From assembly GCA_026193155.1 (NCBI GenBank), contig JAPHSI010000126.1, positions 1 through 5,507 on the forward strand: 5,507 bases of DNA, given 5' to 3'. The notes below the pieces were generated by a model. The model made no database searches. It saw only the letters and a program-made list of their open reading frames with translations, and was not told the DNA's origin. A program made the position numbers and the translations under genes. Shown piece by piece: positions 1 to 5,155 of the stretch (the stretch's first letter is position 1; each line of letters opens with the position of its first letter). This DNA is from Sulfurimonadaceae bacterium. Lineage in GTDB: Bacteria > Campylobacterota > Campylobacteria > Campylobacterales > Sulfurimonadaceae.

Positions 1-607
1 CTAGCTTAATGGTTTCATCACCTTTTTTTGCTCTTTTTATAAAATCTTTAATTATTTTTTTGCGTTTACTTTTTTTAACATCACGCGATTTTAAAAATTT
101 ATTTAATGATATCCATGTTTCTTCTATTTCTATCTCACTATGAACTTCAAAAGATTCTATTTCTGCTTCAAAACTATCATCAGTCTCAATTGTTGGTTTT
201 GACTCTAACATAAGGTTGGATGAAATCATATTGATAATATTTTTTAGCTGTTCATCTTTTTCTTTATATATATTTTCTATCTTGATACGTTCTTCAATTA
301 GCATCTGCTCTTTTTGGTCACGTAGTGTCCTAGTCTCAGTTTCAAGTTTTTCAACTTTATTTTGGAGTTGTGAGTTTTGTTCTTCTAAAAATTTGTGATA
401 TTTAGGATCAGAATGAGTATTGCTTGATTTGCTAGAGGCTGTTTTTTTAACACTTTTAGTAGTAGCTTGAGCTGTTGAATCAATAACTACATACTTTTGT
501 CCATCAACAATATCACTTGCCAAAGAACCACGTCTGATTCTGTTATGAATCGCCTCTTTAGATACACCAAAAAACTCTGCCGCTTCAGCTACACTCATCT
601 TATCCAT
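1..607 (-). CDS. Helix-turn-helix / coiled-coil DNA-binding protein (3' end cut off)
   Basis: An open frame of 202 codons runs from ATG at 607 to the window edge with no stop, so the C-terminus is missing. Residues 4-41 read as a small MerR/excisionase-like helix-turn-helix: MSVAEAAEFFGVSKEAIHNR, then a basic RRG turn and a KYVV strand. A Ser/Thr/Lys linker (about 42-66) follows. Next comes a charged coiled coil (about 69-125) with Leu at 74, 81, 88 and 95 and Met at 102, exact heptad spacing. An acidic stretch (140-164) and a Lys-rich tail (about 166-202) complete it. GGAG at 613-616 lies five bases before the ATG and supports this start over the ATG three codons later. It follows yajQ after an 11-base gap and is probably co-transcribed and coupled. 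It may belong to one of the uncharacterised Campylobacterota HTH families (DUF3972 is a guess from memory). DNA binding and dimerisation are inferred; target and function are unknown. Confidence 0.8.
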   Translation of the reverse strand, partial: MDKMSVAEAAEFFGVSKEAIHNRIRRGSLASDIVDGQKYVVIDSTAQATTKSVKKTASSKSSNTHSDPKYHKFLEEQNSQLQNKVEKLETETRTLRDQKEQMLIEERIKIENIYKEKDEQLKNIINMISSNLMLESKPTIETDDSFEAEIESFEVHSEIEIEETWISLNKFLKSRDVKKSKRKKIIKDFIKRAKKGDETIKL

Positions 608-618
608 AGTATCTCCAA

Positions 619-1116
619 TTATCTCATATTTTCAAACATAAGTGGGGCTTCCCACTCACCTGAGCGAATCTCTTTCATGACTTTTTGCAAATCATCAAGA
701 TTCTTTCCTTTAACCCTTATACTATCACCCTCAATTTGAGCCGTTACTTTCAACTTCATCTTTTTAATATCAGCTGTGATTTTTTTGGCTTCTTTCGTTT
801 CTATGTAATCAACAACTTTAAAGGTAGCTTTTCTAGTTCCACCGGATGCATCTTCGACTTTTAGCTCATCTAAAACTTTTGAGCTCAAACCCTGTTTTAA
901 AAACTTTGAGATTACTATGTCTTTTAGTGCATCTAGTTTATTATCACTTGAAGCTACTAAAACTAAAGCTTTCTCTTTCTCTTTAAAGCTAACTTCATAT
1001 GTCGTACCTTTAAAATCATACCTATTTGCGACTTCTCTATCAACCAGGTTTATAGCATTTTTGAAATTTTGCAAATCAATCTTTGCAGTTATATCAAACG
1101 AATGTTCTTTTGCCAT
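619..1116 (-). CDS. yajQ: YajQ family nucleotide / cyclic-di-GMP-binding protein
   Basis: This 165-residue protein has the full usual length of the YajQ family. Recognisable blocks are SFDI at 6-9, REVANRYDFKGT at 27-38, and the C-terminal KLKVTAQIEGDSIRVKGK (121-138) followed by DDLQKVM and a final FENMR. The family folds as two ferredoxin-like (RNA-recognition-like) domains. Members bind nucleotides or RNA, and the Xanthomonas homologue is described as a cyclic-di-GMP receptor that acts with a transcription factor; whether this copy binds the second messenger cannot be read from sequence. The start is supported by AAGGGA at 1125-1130, eight bases before the ATG. The gene lies 48 bases after sdhB with its own promoter in the gap, and it is followed 11 bases later by an HTH protein, which suggests a regulatory pair. 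I recall yajQ next to a D-2-hydroxyacid dehydrogenase gene in Campylobacter jejuni; here the two lie about 3.1 kb apart. Confidence 0.96.
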   Translation of the reverse strand: MAKEHSFDITAKIDLQNFKNAINLVDREVANRYDFKGTTYEVSFKEKEKALVLVASSDNKLDALKDIVISKFLKQGLSSKVLDELKVEDASGGTRKATFKVVDYIETKEAKKITADIKKMKLKVTAQIEGDSIRVKGKNLDDLQKVMKEIRSGEWEAPLMFENMR

Positions 1117-1145
1117 AACAATAATCCCTTATAACTGTTTGGATA

Positions 1146-1154
1146 ATTATAACA
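1146..1154 (-). promoter_or_regulatory. Extended -10 promoter of yajQ
   Basis: Read on the minus strand this is TGTTATAAT, a perfect TATAAT with the TGn extension, in the 48-base gap between sdhB and yajQ. There is no TTGACA-like -35 at 17 bases upstream, which is usual for Campylobacterota sigma-70 promoters. Transcription would begin near 1139, giving a leader of about 22 bases that includes the AAGGGA ribosome site. It would let yajQ and the following HTH gene be expressed apart from sdhAB. Confidence 0.65.
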
Positions 1155-1164
1155 CAACTACAAA

Positions 1165-1854
1165 CTAAAGAAAATCCAGTCCTCCGCCAAATGAGCCAAA
1201 GTTAGGATCCATATATCCATATTGAGTAGATTTCATTCTAAGTTTTTCTATGTCTGCCTTACTTGAAATCTCCTGAGGACAGACCATTGTACACTCATTA
1301 CATAAGGTGCAATCCCAAATACCGCTAGTTTGAATAACATCTATTTTTTCTTTTGCATCGGAGTCTCTAACATCACTTACATATTTATATACACGTGTTA
1401 GTGAAAAAGGTCCTTTAAACTCAGAATTTACGGCATAAACAGGGCAAGCACTGTAACAAGATGCACAAAGTATACAATCACTCTGCACCTCATTTAGTTT
1501 TTCATTTTCTTGGCTAACATCTGGTGTAGATGCACTTTTATTTATCCAGGCTTTTGACTTTGCATTAAACTCATAAGCCTTGTCCATATTTACAACTAAA
1601 TCACGTATAACTTCTACATTTTTTAAAGGCTCTATGACATCACCGTCTTGTACTTTGTATGAACAAGCAAGTACCTCTTTTTCATTTACCCGCATTGCAC
1701 AGCTACCGCAAACACTACTTCTGCATCCGCTGGAGTAAGTAAGGCTAGGGTCTATTTTTGTTTTTATATAATTAAGAATCTCTAAAAGCGTCGCACCTTT
1801 TAACTCGGCAACATTGTATTCTACAAACTCATCTCTTTTTATTTTAATATTCAT
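1165..1854 (-). CDS. sdhB: Succinate dehydrogenase/fumarate reductase iron-sulfur subunit, non-classical cluster ligands
   Basis: This 229-residue protein is the electron-transfer subunit that partners the adjacent flavoprotein. The N-terminal plant-ferredoxin-like domain holds a [2Fe-2S] motif with Cys44, Cys49, Cys52 and Cys64 (GCRSSVCGSCAM). The C-terminal domain has two complete CxxCxxCxxxCP motifs: Cys127/130/133/137 and Cys182/185/188/192. Classical SdhB/FrdB have a non-Cys residue (Ile, Val or Ser) where Cys185 lies, and this gives a [3Fe-4S] centre. The extra Cys suggests a second [4Fe-4S], as reported for archaeal non-classical enzymes. The C-terminus ends soon after (GSFGGGLDFL), with no added cysteine-rich CCG domain such as TfrB carries. 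The start overlaps the flavoprotein stop as ATGA, and GGAG at 1865-1868 lies ten bases upstream. No membrane-anchor gene follows; yajQ is next. Whether the enzyme runs as succinate oxidation or fumarate reduction cannot be decided from sequence, so the symbol is provisional. Confidence 0.93.
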   Translation of the reverse strand: MNIKIKRDEFVEYNVAELKGATLLEILNYIKTKIDPSLTYSSGCRSSVCGSCAMRVNEKEVLACSYKVQDGDVIEPLKNVEVIRDLVVNMDKAYEFNAKSKAWINKSASTPDVSQENEKLNEVQSDCILCASCYSACPVYAVNSEFKGPFSLTRVYKYVSDVRDSDAKEKIDVIQTSGIWDCTLCNECTMVCPQEISSKADIEKLRMKSTQYGYMDPNFGSFGGGLDFL

Positions 1855-3431
1855 GATGCTACAACTCCGTTTATATCTACAATAGTATGTTTAGCATAAG
1901 CTTCATCTTCATTTGGAAAATCACTTCTGTAGTGGGCACCCCTGCTCTCTTCTCTGGCTATTGCCCCTTTTAAAACAAGCCTACTTAACTCTAACATGTT
2001 TTTAAACTCTAAAAACTCTATTAAGTTAGTATTATAGATTTTAGATTTATCTTTTACACCCATTAGATGCAGTTTGGATATATAATCTTTTATAGTTTTT
2101 AAACTCTCTTGCAAAGAGTCTTTATCTCTTGAAATACCTACATTGTTATAAAATATATCTCCTAACTCATCTCTAATTTGGTAAAAGTCTGCTTCATTGG
2201 TATATTGTTTTATCTGATTTAAAAAGTTATTAGCCTCTGTTTTATCAATGCTAGCTTCTACACCGACTTTTTTAGCATAACCTGCGGCACTGATTCCCGC
2301 TTCGCGTCCAAACACCACTAACTCTAAAAGTGAGTTACCGCCCAAACGGTTTGCACCGTGAACTCTATGGTTAGCACACTCACCACAGGCAAACAAACCG
2401 CTAACTTTGGTTTGTGAGTTTTTATCTACCTCTATACCGCCCATCGTATAATGTGCTACGGGTTTGATAGGGATTAAATCAGTTGCGGGATCTACATTTT
2501 CATAAAGTTTTGCCAGTTTTCTCTCTTGGGGAAGTTCTTCATCTATAAACTCTTCGCCTAAATGTCGTATATCTAAAAATATATCCTCACCCTTTTGCAT
2601 CTCTTCATGGATGGCACGGGCTACCTCGTCACGCGGTAACAATTCATCTACAAAACGCTCATTTTTGGAGTTTAGCAGATGCCCGCCTGCTCCGCGGGCA
2701 GATTCTGATATTAGAATAGATGAGTTTTTAAGTGCCGTAGGATGAAACTGAACAAACTCCATGTCGCTGAGTCTTGCACCCGCACGAATTGCTGCAGCTA
2801 TACCATCACCGCTTGTTCCTACTGCATTTGTCGAGTATTTATCATAGATGCGGGCATAACCGCCTGTTGCCAAAATAACGGCATTTGTACTATATATCTC
2901 TACTTCACCGCTGCGTTTGTTTAAAACACTAACACCTTCAACTTTATTTTGCTTAGTTATAATATCTAAAAGAAATCTATCGTTTTTTATTTCAATATTT
3001 TTAGAAACAACCTGATCATAAAGCGTATGTAAAATTTTTAAGCCCGTATAATCTTGTGCATAACAAGCCCTGTCACCACTAGCTCCACCTAAACGTCGAT
3101 GAGCAATTTTTCCATCTTTTGTGCGTGAGAACTGAACCCCTATATTATCCAACCACTCTACTGCATCTACAGCTTCTGTGCAGAGTTTTTTCACTTCCTC
3201 TTCACTGGCGATTCCGTGAGCTGATTTTAAAGTGTTAGCAATATGTGCTTCAACACTGTCGTTTTGCGAGTGTTTTAAAACCGCGTTTATACCGCCTTGT
3301 GCCATAGAAGTTTGGGCACGTGTTGGATAATCTTTTGTTAAAACAGTAACGTCTGCACCTGCTTCATGAGCATTTAAAGCAGCAACCAAACCTGCCCCTC
3401 CGCTACCTATAACTAAAACTTTGTTTTGCAT
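1851..3431 (-). CDS. sdhA: Succinate dehydrogenase/fumarate reductase flavoprotein subunit lacking the flavin-linking His
   Basis: This 526-residue FAD protein interconverts succinate and fumarate. The dinucleotide fold opens with GSGGAG (9-14). Active-site residues seen by motif are His230 (FVQFHPTAL), Arg267 (PRDEVARAI), His327 (AHYTMGGI) and Arg362 (HGANRLGGNSLLELVVFG). The C-terminal domain carries the ESRGAH motif (495-500). In classical SdhA/FrdA the His of RSHT bonds FAD covalently; here the aligned segment is RAQT with Gln40, so FAD should be held non-covalently. The protein is shorter than classical subunits (roughly 590-660 residues) and near L-aspartate oxidase (NadB) in length. 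However, the VHGANRLGGNSLLEL block and the overlapping iron-sulfur partner favour SdhA/FrdA over NadB. No Tat or Sec signal is visible, so it should be cytoplasmic. AAGGAA at 3441-3446 lies nine bases before the ATG, and a TATAAT promoter is at 3474-3479. Possible roles are fumarate reduction in a reductive TCA cycle or succinate oxidation. Confidence 0.93.
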   Translation of the reverse strand: MQNKVLVIGSGGAGLVAALNAHEAGADVTVLTKDYPTRAQTSMAQGGINAVLKHSQNDSVEAHIANTLKSAHGIASEEEVKKLCTEAVDAVEWLDNIGVQFSRTKDGKIAHRRLGGASGDRACYAQDYTGLKILHTLYDQVVSKNIEIKNDRFLLDIITKQNKVEGVSVLNKRSGEVEIYSTNAVILATGGYARIYDKYSTNAVGTSGDGIAAAIRAGARLSDMEFVQFHPTALKNSSILISESARGAGGHLLNSKNERFVDELLPRDEVARAIHEEMQKGEDIFLDIRHLGEEFIDEELPQERKLAKLYENVDPATDLIPIKPVAHYTMGGIEVDKNSQTKVSGLFACGECANHRVHGANRLGGNSLLELVVFGREAGISAAGYAKKVGVEASIDKTEANNFLNQIKQYTNEADFYQIRDELGDIFYNNVGISRDKDSLQESLKTIKDYISKLHLMGVKDKSKIYNTNLIEFLEFKNMLELSRLVLKGAIAREESRGAHYRSDFPNEDEAYAKHTIVDINGVVAS

Positions 3432-3473
3432 ATTTATAACTTCCTTATTCAGAGTTATCCTTTAATTAGATGA

Positions 3474-3479
3474 ATTATA
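3474..3479 (-). promoter_or_regulatory. -10 box of the sdhAB promoter
   Basis: The minus strand reads TATAAT here, preceded by an AAAATTTTTG tract and with no recognisable -35. Transcription would start near 3467, giving a leader of about 36 bases that includes the AAGGAA ribosome site at 3441-3446. The box lies only 26 bases from the oppositely directed TATAAT of the J-domain gene. Confidence 0.6.
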
Positions 3480-3502
3480 CAAAAATTTTCTTACCTGAAA
3501 AT

Positions 3503-3511
3503 TGATATAAT
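3503..3511 (+). promoter_or_regulatory. Extended -10 promoter of the J-domain gene
   Basis: The plus strand reads TGATATAAT, a perfect extended -10 (TGnTATAAT), with no -35 consensus upstream. Transcription should begin near 3518. The box overlaps the ATG at 3510-3512, so that ATG would lie upstream of the transcript's 5' end. Confidence 0.6.
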
Positions 3512-3827
3512 GCTTATAAATAAATCAAAAGGCTTTATTATATTTAGTGTTACGTACAAAGAGTTTGAAAAAGCCGTGGAGACACTTGGGCTTATAGGAG
3601 TTGAAACAAAAGAGGGTGTAAAAAAACGCTACCAAAAACTCTCGCGTGAATTTCATCCCGATATGCCTGAGGGCTCAACAGAAAAGTTTCAAGAGATAAA
3701 CAAGGCGTATAAAATTTTAATAAAATACATTGATAACTTCAGATTCCGTTTTAGTAAAGAAGAATTTGGTAATCAACATCCCTTTTCTGTAGATGATGAC
3801 TCAAACCACCATCATATAGCTAAATAA
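3510..3827 (+). CDS. Small J-domain (DnaJ-like) co-chaperone, probable start near 3537-3540
   Basis: The frame from ATG at 3510 encodes 105 residues. Most of it is one J domain: helix I at about 16-28, helix II VKKRYQKLSREF (37-48), the HPD motif at 49-51, and helix III EKFQEINKAYKIL (58-70). The HPD tripeptide stimulates the ATPase of an Hsp70 (DnaK). No Gly/Phe region, zinc-finger or substrate-binding domain follows, so this is a stand-alone class C J-protein with an unknown client. The tail has an aromatic/basic patch (NFRFRF, 76-81), an acidic DDD and an HHH near the end. The start is doubtful. The ATG lies inside a TATAAT box and has no ribosome site, whereas AAAAGG at 3527-3532 sits four and seven bases before in-frame ATT (3537) and ATA (3540) codons. 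The next ordinary in-frame start, GTG at codon 23, would remove helix I. The gene is divergent from sdhAB and its last 16 bases overlap the end of yqaA on the other strand. Confidence 0.85.
   Translation: MLINKSKGFIIFSVTYKEFEKAVETLGLIGVETKEGVKKRYQKLSREFHPDMPEGSTEKFQEINKAYKILIKYIDNFRFRFSKEEFGNQHPFSVDDDSNHHHIAK
3527..3532 (+). promoter_or_regulatory. Ribosome binding site that questions the J-domain gene start
   Basis: AAAAGG is the only Shine-Dalgarno-like sequence near this gene and falls inside the frame, downstream of the ATG at 3510. The codons at a normal distance are ATT (3537) and ATA (3540); no in-frame ATG, GTG or TTG is in range. This favours a non-canonical start, giving a protein of about 95 residues. 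Confidence 0.45.
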
Positions 3828-4219
3828 GCTATTGCTACGTAACGTGCAATCCGCAAACTTCCAGCTATAAGTAAAAAAACTATAAAGTTAAGTCTTAAAA
3901 CACCAGCTACCAAAGTTAGCGGATCACCTATAACCGGTAACCATGAAAAGAGTAAAATCGGATAACCGTATTTTTTACCGTATTCTAAAGAACTTTTTCC
4001 AACTTTTGAACTCTCTAATTTATTATGTGTTTTTTCATAAAGCCAATAACCAAACCAGTAATTGACAACTATAGCACTTACATTACCTACAGATGCAACA
4101 ATAATCGCTGTAGTTTTTGGCATATCATTTGCAATTGCGGTTACAAATGCAATTTCAGAAGAGAAAGGGAAAATTGTAGCTGCCAAAAATGCTGAAAATA
4201 ACAAAGCAACTTCTGGCAT
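3812..4219 (-). CDS. yqaA: YqaA family inner-membrane protein (DedA/VTT superfamily, short form)
   Basis: This 135-residue hydrophobic protein matches the short YqaA branch of the DedA/VTT (SNARE-associated) superfamily, at nearly the same length as Escherichia coli YqaA. Hydrophobic segments lie at about 4-30 (with FSSE at 19-22), 36-60 (with GN at 45-46), 86-108 and 110-134. The hallmark is SWLPVIGDPLTLVAGVLR (92-109), matching the SWMPVVGD...LAG..R segment of E. coli YqaA, and the end has GSLRIARYVAIA (120-131). DedA-superfamily proteins are proposed to be lipid flippases or transporters; the role of the YqaA branch is not established. It begins nine bases after the stop of the D-2-hydroxyacid dehydrogenase. 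Its ribosome site AAAGGA (4225-4230) overlaps that stop, which implies translational coupling. No signal peptide beyond the first membrane segment is seen. The 3' end overlaps the convergent J-domain gene. Confidence 0.88.
   Translation of the reverse strand: MPEVALLFSAFLAATIFPFSSEIAFVTAIANDMPKTTAIIVASVGNVSAIVVNYWFGYWLYEKTHNKLESSKVGKSSLEYGKKYGYPILLFSWLPVIGDPLTLVAGVLRLNFIVFLLIAGSLRIARYVAIAYLAI
3816..3832. repeat. Short inverted repeat at the convergent gene ends
   Basis: ATAGCT and AGCTAT flank the five-base loop AAATA, spanning the stop codon of the J-domain gene and the last codons of yqaA. It could form a weak six-pair hairpin on either strand. It has only two G-C pairs and no following U-run in either direction, so it is not a convincing intrinsic terminator. 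It is the only hairpin I noticed between the two converging genes. Confidence 0.35.
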
Positions 4220-4228
4220 CTCTATCCT

Positions 4229-5152
4229 TTAAAAGGTGTTTTTGATGTTTTGTATTATAGATGCTATTAAAGTATCTCTTGCTTCGATTGATGTCCAAGC
4301 GATATGTGGAGTAATATATAGATTATCTTTATTTTTTACTTTTAACAGAGGATGGTTTTGTATCATAGGCTCTTTTACTAAAACATCCAAACCAAACAAT
4401 AAATTTTTCTCATCCACTATCTTGGCAACTGCATCCTCATTTATTATTCCACCGCGTCCAAGATTTAAAACAACTGCTCCCTCTTTACACATTAACAACT
4501 GTTCATAATCTAAAAGGTTATTTGTTTTATCGTTTAGAGGTGCATGGATAGAGATAATATCGCACTCACTTAAAAGCTTATCCAATTCTAAACACTTATA
4601 GGGCTGTGAATTATTTTTCCCACTTGTTGAGTAGTAACAAACCTCTGCACCAAATGCATCCGCTAGTTTAGCTACACCTTGTCCGATTGAGCCAAGACCT
4701 ATAATTCCCCATTTTTTGTTTTTTATCTCAAAGAATGGACGTGATACATCTGTGAAAATTGGACTTTTTGAGTATGTACCGTCTTTTACAAACTCATCAT
4801 AATATCTTGAATGACCCATAAGGTAAAAAAGCATTGAAAAAGTATGTTGAATTACAGAATCTGTTGAATAACCCGCAACATTTTTAACCTCTATATCTCT
4901 TTCTTTTGCTGCTTCTAAGTCTACATTGTTCATACCTGTAGCAGCTATACATATGAGTTTTAAATTTATTGCTTTATCCATGAGTTCATCTGTTATAACA
5001 ACTTTGTTTGTTACTATAACATCTGCATCCGTTATACGCTCTGCTGTTTGTTCGGGTGAAGTTGTCTGGTAAACTTCTATATCCCCAAACTGATTAAATC
5101 CGCTTAAATCAGTCTCTCCAAAAGTTAAAGCATCTAAGATGACTATTTTCAT
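4229..5152 (-). CDS. D-2-hydroxyacid dehydrogenase (glycerate/lactate-type NAD(P)-dependent)
   Basis: This 307-residue cytoplasmic enzyme of the D-isomer-specific 2-hydroxyacid dehydrogenase family reduces a 2-keto acid to the D-hydroxy acid, or the reverse. The cofactor domain (about 100-280) has the Rossmann motif GLGSIG (152-157). Catalytic residues by motif are Arg233 (LGRGGIIN), Glu261 (VKEP) and His283 (TPHIAW). The substrate domain includes ATGMNNVDL (71-79), where other members have the GxGxDNID loop. After the second Rossmann strand the sequence is YYSTSGKN (173-180), with no Asp where NAD-specific members usually carry one, so NADP use is possible. Substrate cannot be fixed; hydroxypyruvate, glyoxylate and pyruvate are all plausible. 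Campylobacter jejuni has, as I recall, a similar gene beside yajQ. The start is supported by AGGGA at 5163-5167, ten bases upstream. The gene begins three bases after the purT stop and is followed by yqaA. Confidence 0.93.
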   Translation of the reverse strand: MKIVILDALTFGETDLSGFNQFGDIEVYQTTSPEQTAERITDADVIVTNKVVITDELMDKAINLKLICIAATGMNNVDLEAAKERDIEVKNVAGYSTDSVIQHTFSMLFYLMGHSRYYDEFVKDGTYSKSPIFTDVSRPFFEIKNKKWGIIGLGSIGQGVAKLADAFGAEVCYYSTSGKNNSQPYKCLELDKLLSECDIISIHAPLNDKTNNLLDYEQLLMCKEGAVVLNLGRGGIINEDAVAKIVDEKNLLFGLDVLVKEPMIQNHPLLKVKNKDNLYITPHIAWTSIEARDTLIASIIQNIKNTF

Positions 5153-5155
5153 ATG

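Noticed and set aside
1..60. T-rich runs near the left edge as terminator U-tracts
   Set aside because: They are Lys codons (AAA) of the HTH gene's basic tail read on the opposite strand, with no adjacent GC-rich hairpin.
216..398. Plus-strand Ser/Phe/Ile-rich frame resembling a small membrane protein
   Set aside because: It is the reverse complement of the charged coiled-coil region of the HTH gene; Glu/Lys codons read backwards give Ser/Phe/Leu.
497..739. Plus-strand open frame of 80 codons
   Set aside because: It lies opposite the HTH gene and the end of yajQ, has no family resemblance and has an unlikely Ser/Phe/Ile-rich composition typical of an antisense shadow.
917..1168. Plus-strand open frame of 83 codons
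   Set aside because: It is almost wholly antisense to yajQ, and its composition is that of a reverse-complement shadow.
2742..2924. Plus-strand Cys-rich open frame of 60 codons
   Set aside because: It is antisense to the central catalytic part of sdhA; the cysteines arise from Ala/Gly codons read backwards, with no ordered metal motif.
1851..3431. Flavoprotein as L-aspartate oxidase (NadB), suggested by its short length and the AQGG segment without the flavin His
   Set aside because: The VHGANRLGGNSLLELVVFG and AHYTMGGI blocks match SdhA/FrdA better, and the gene overlaps a genuine SdhB-type iron-sulfur subunit gene.
4225..4235. CCTTTAAAAGG inverted repeat between the dehydrogenase and yqaA as an operator or terminator
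   Set aside because: It is an 11-base coincidence formed by the stop codon region and the yqaA ribosome site, and too short to form a useful hairpin.
4236..4508. Plus-strand open frame of 90 codons
   Set aside because: It is antisense to the conserved C-terminal half of the D-2-hydroxyacid dehydrogenase, with no plausible family.
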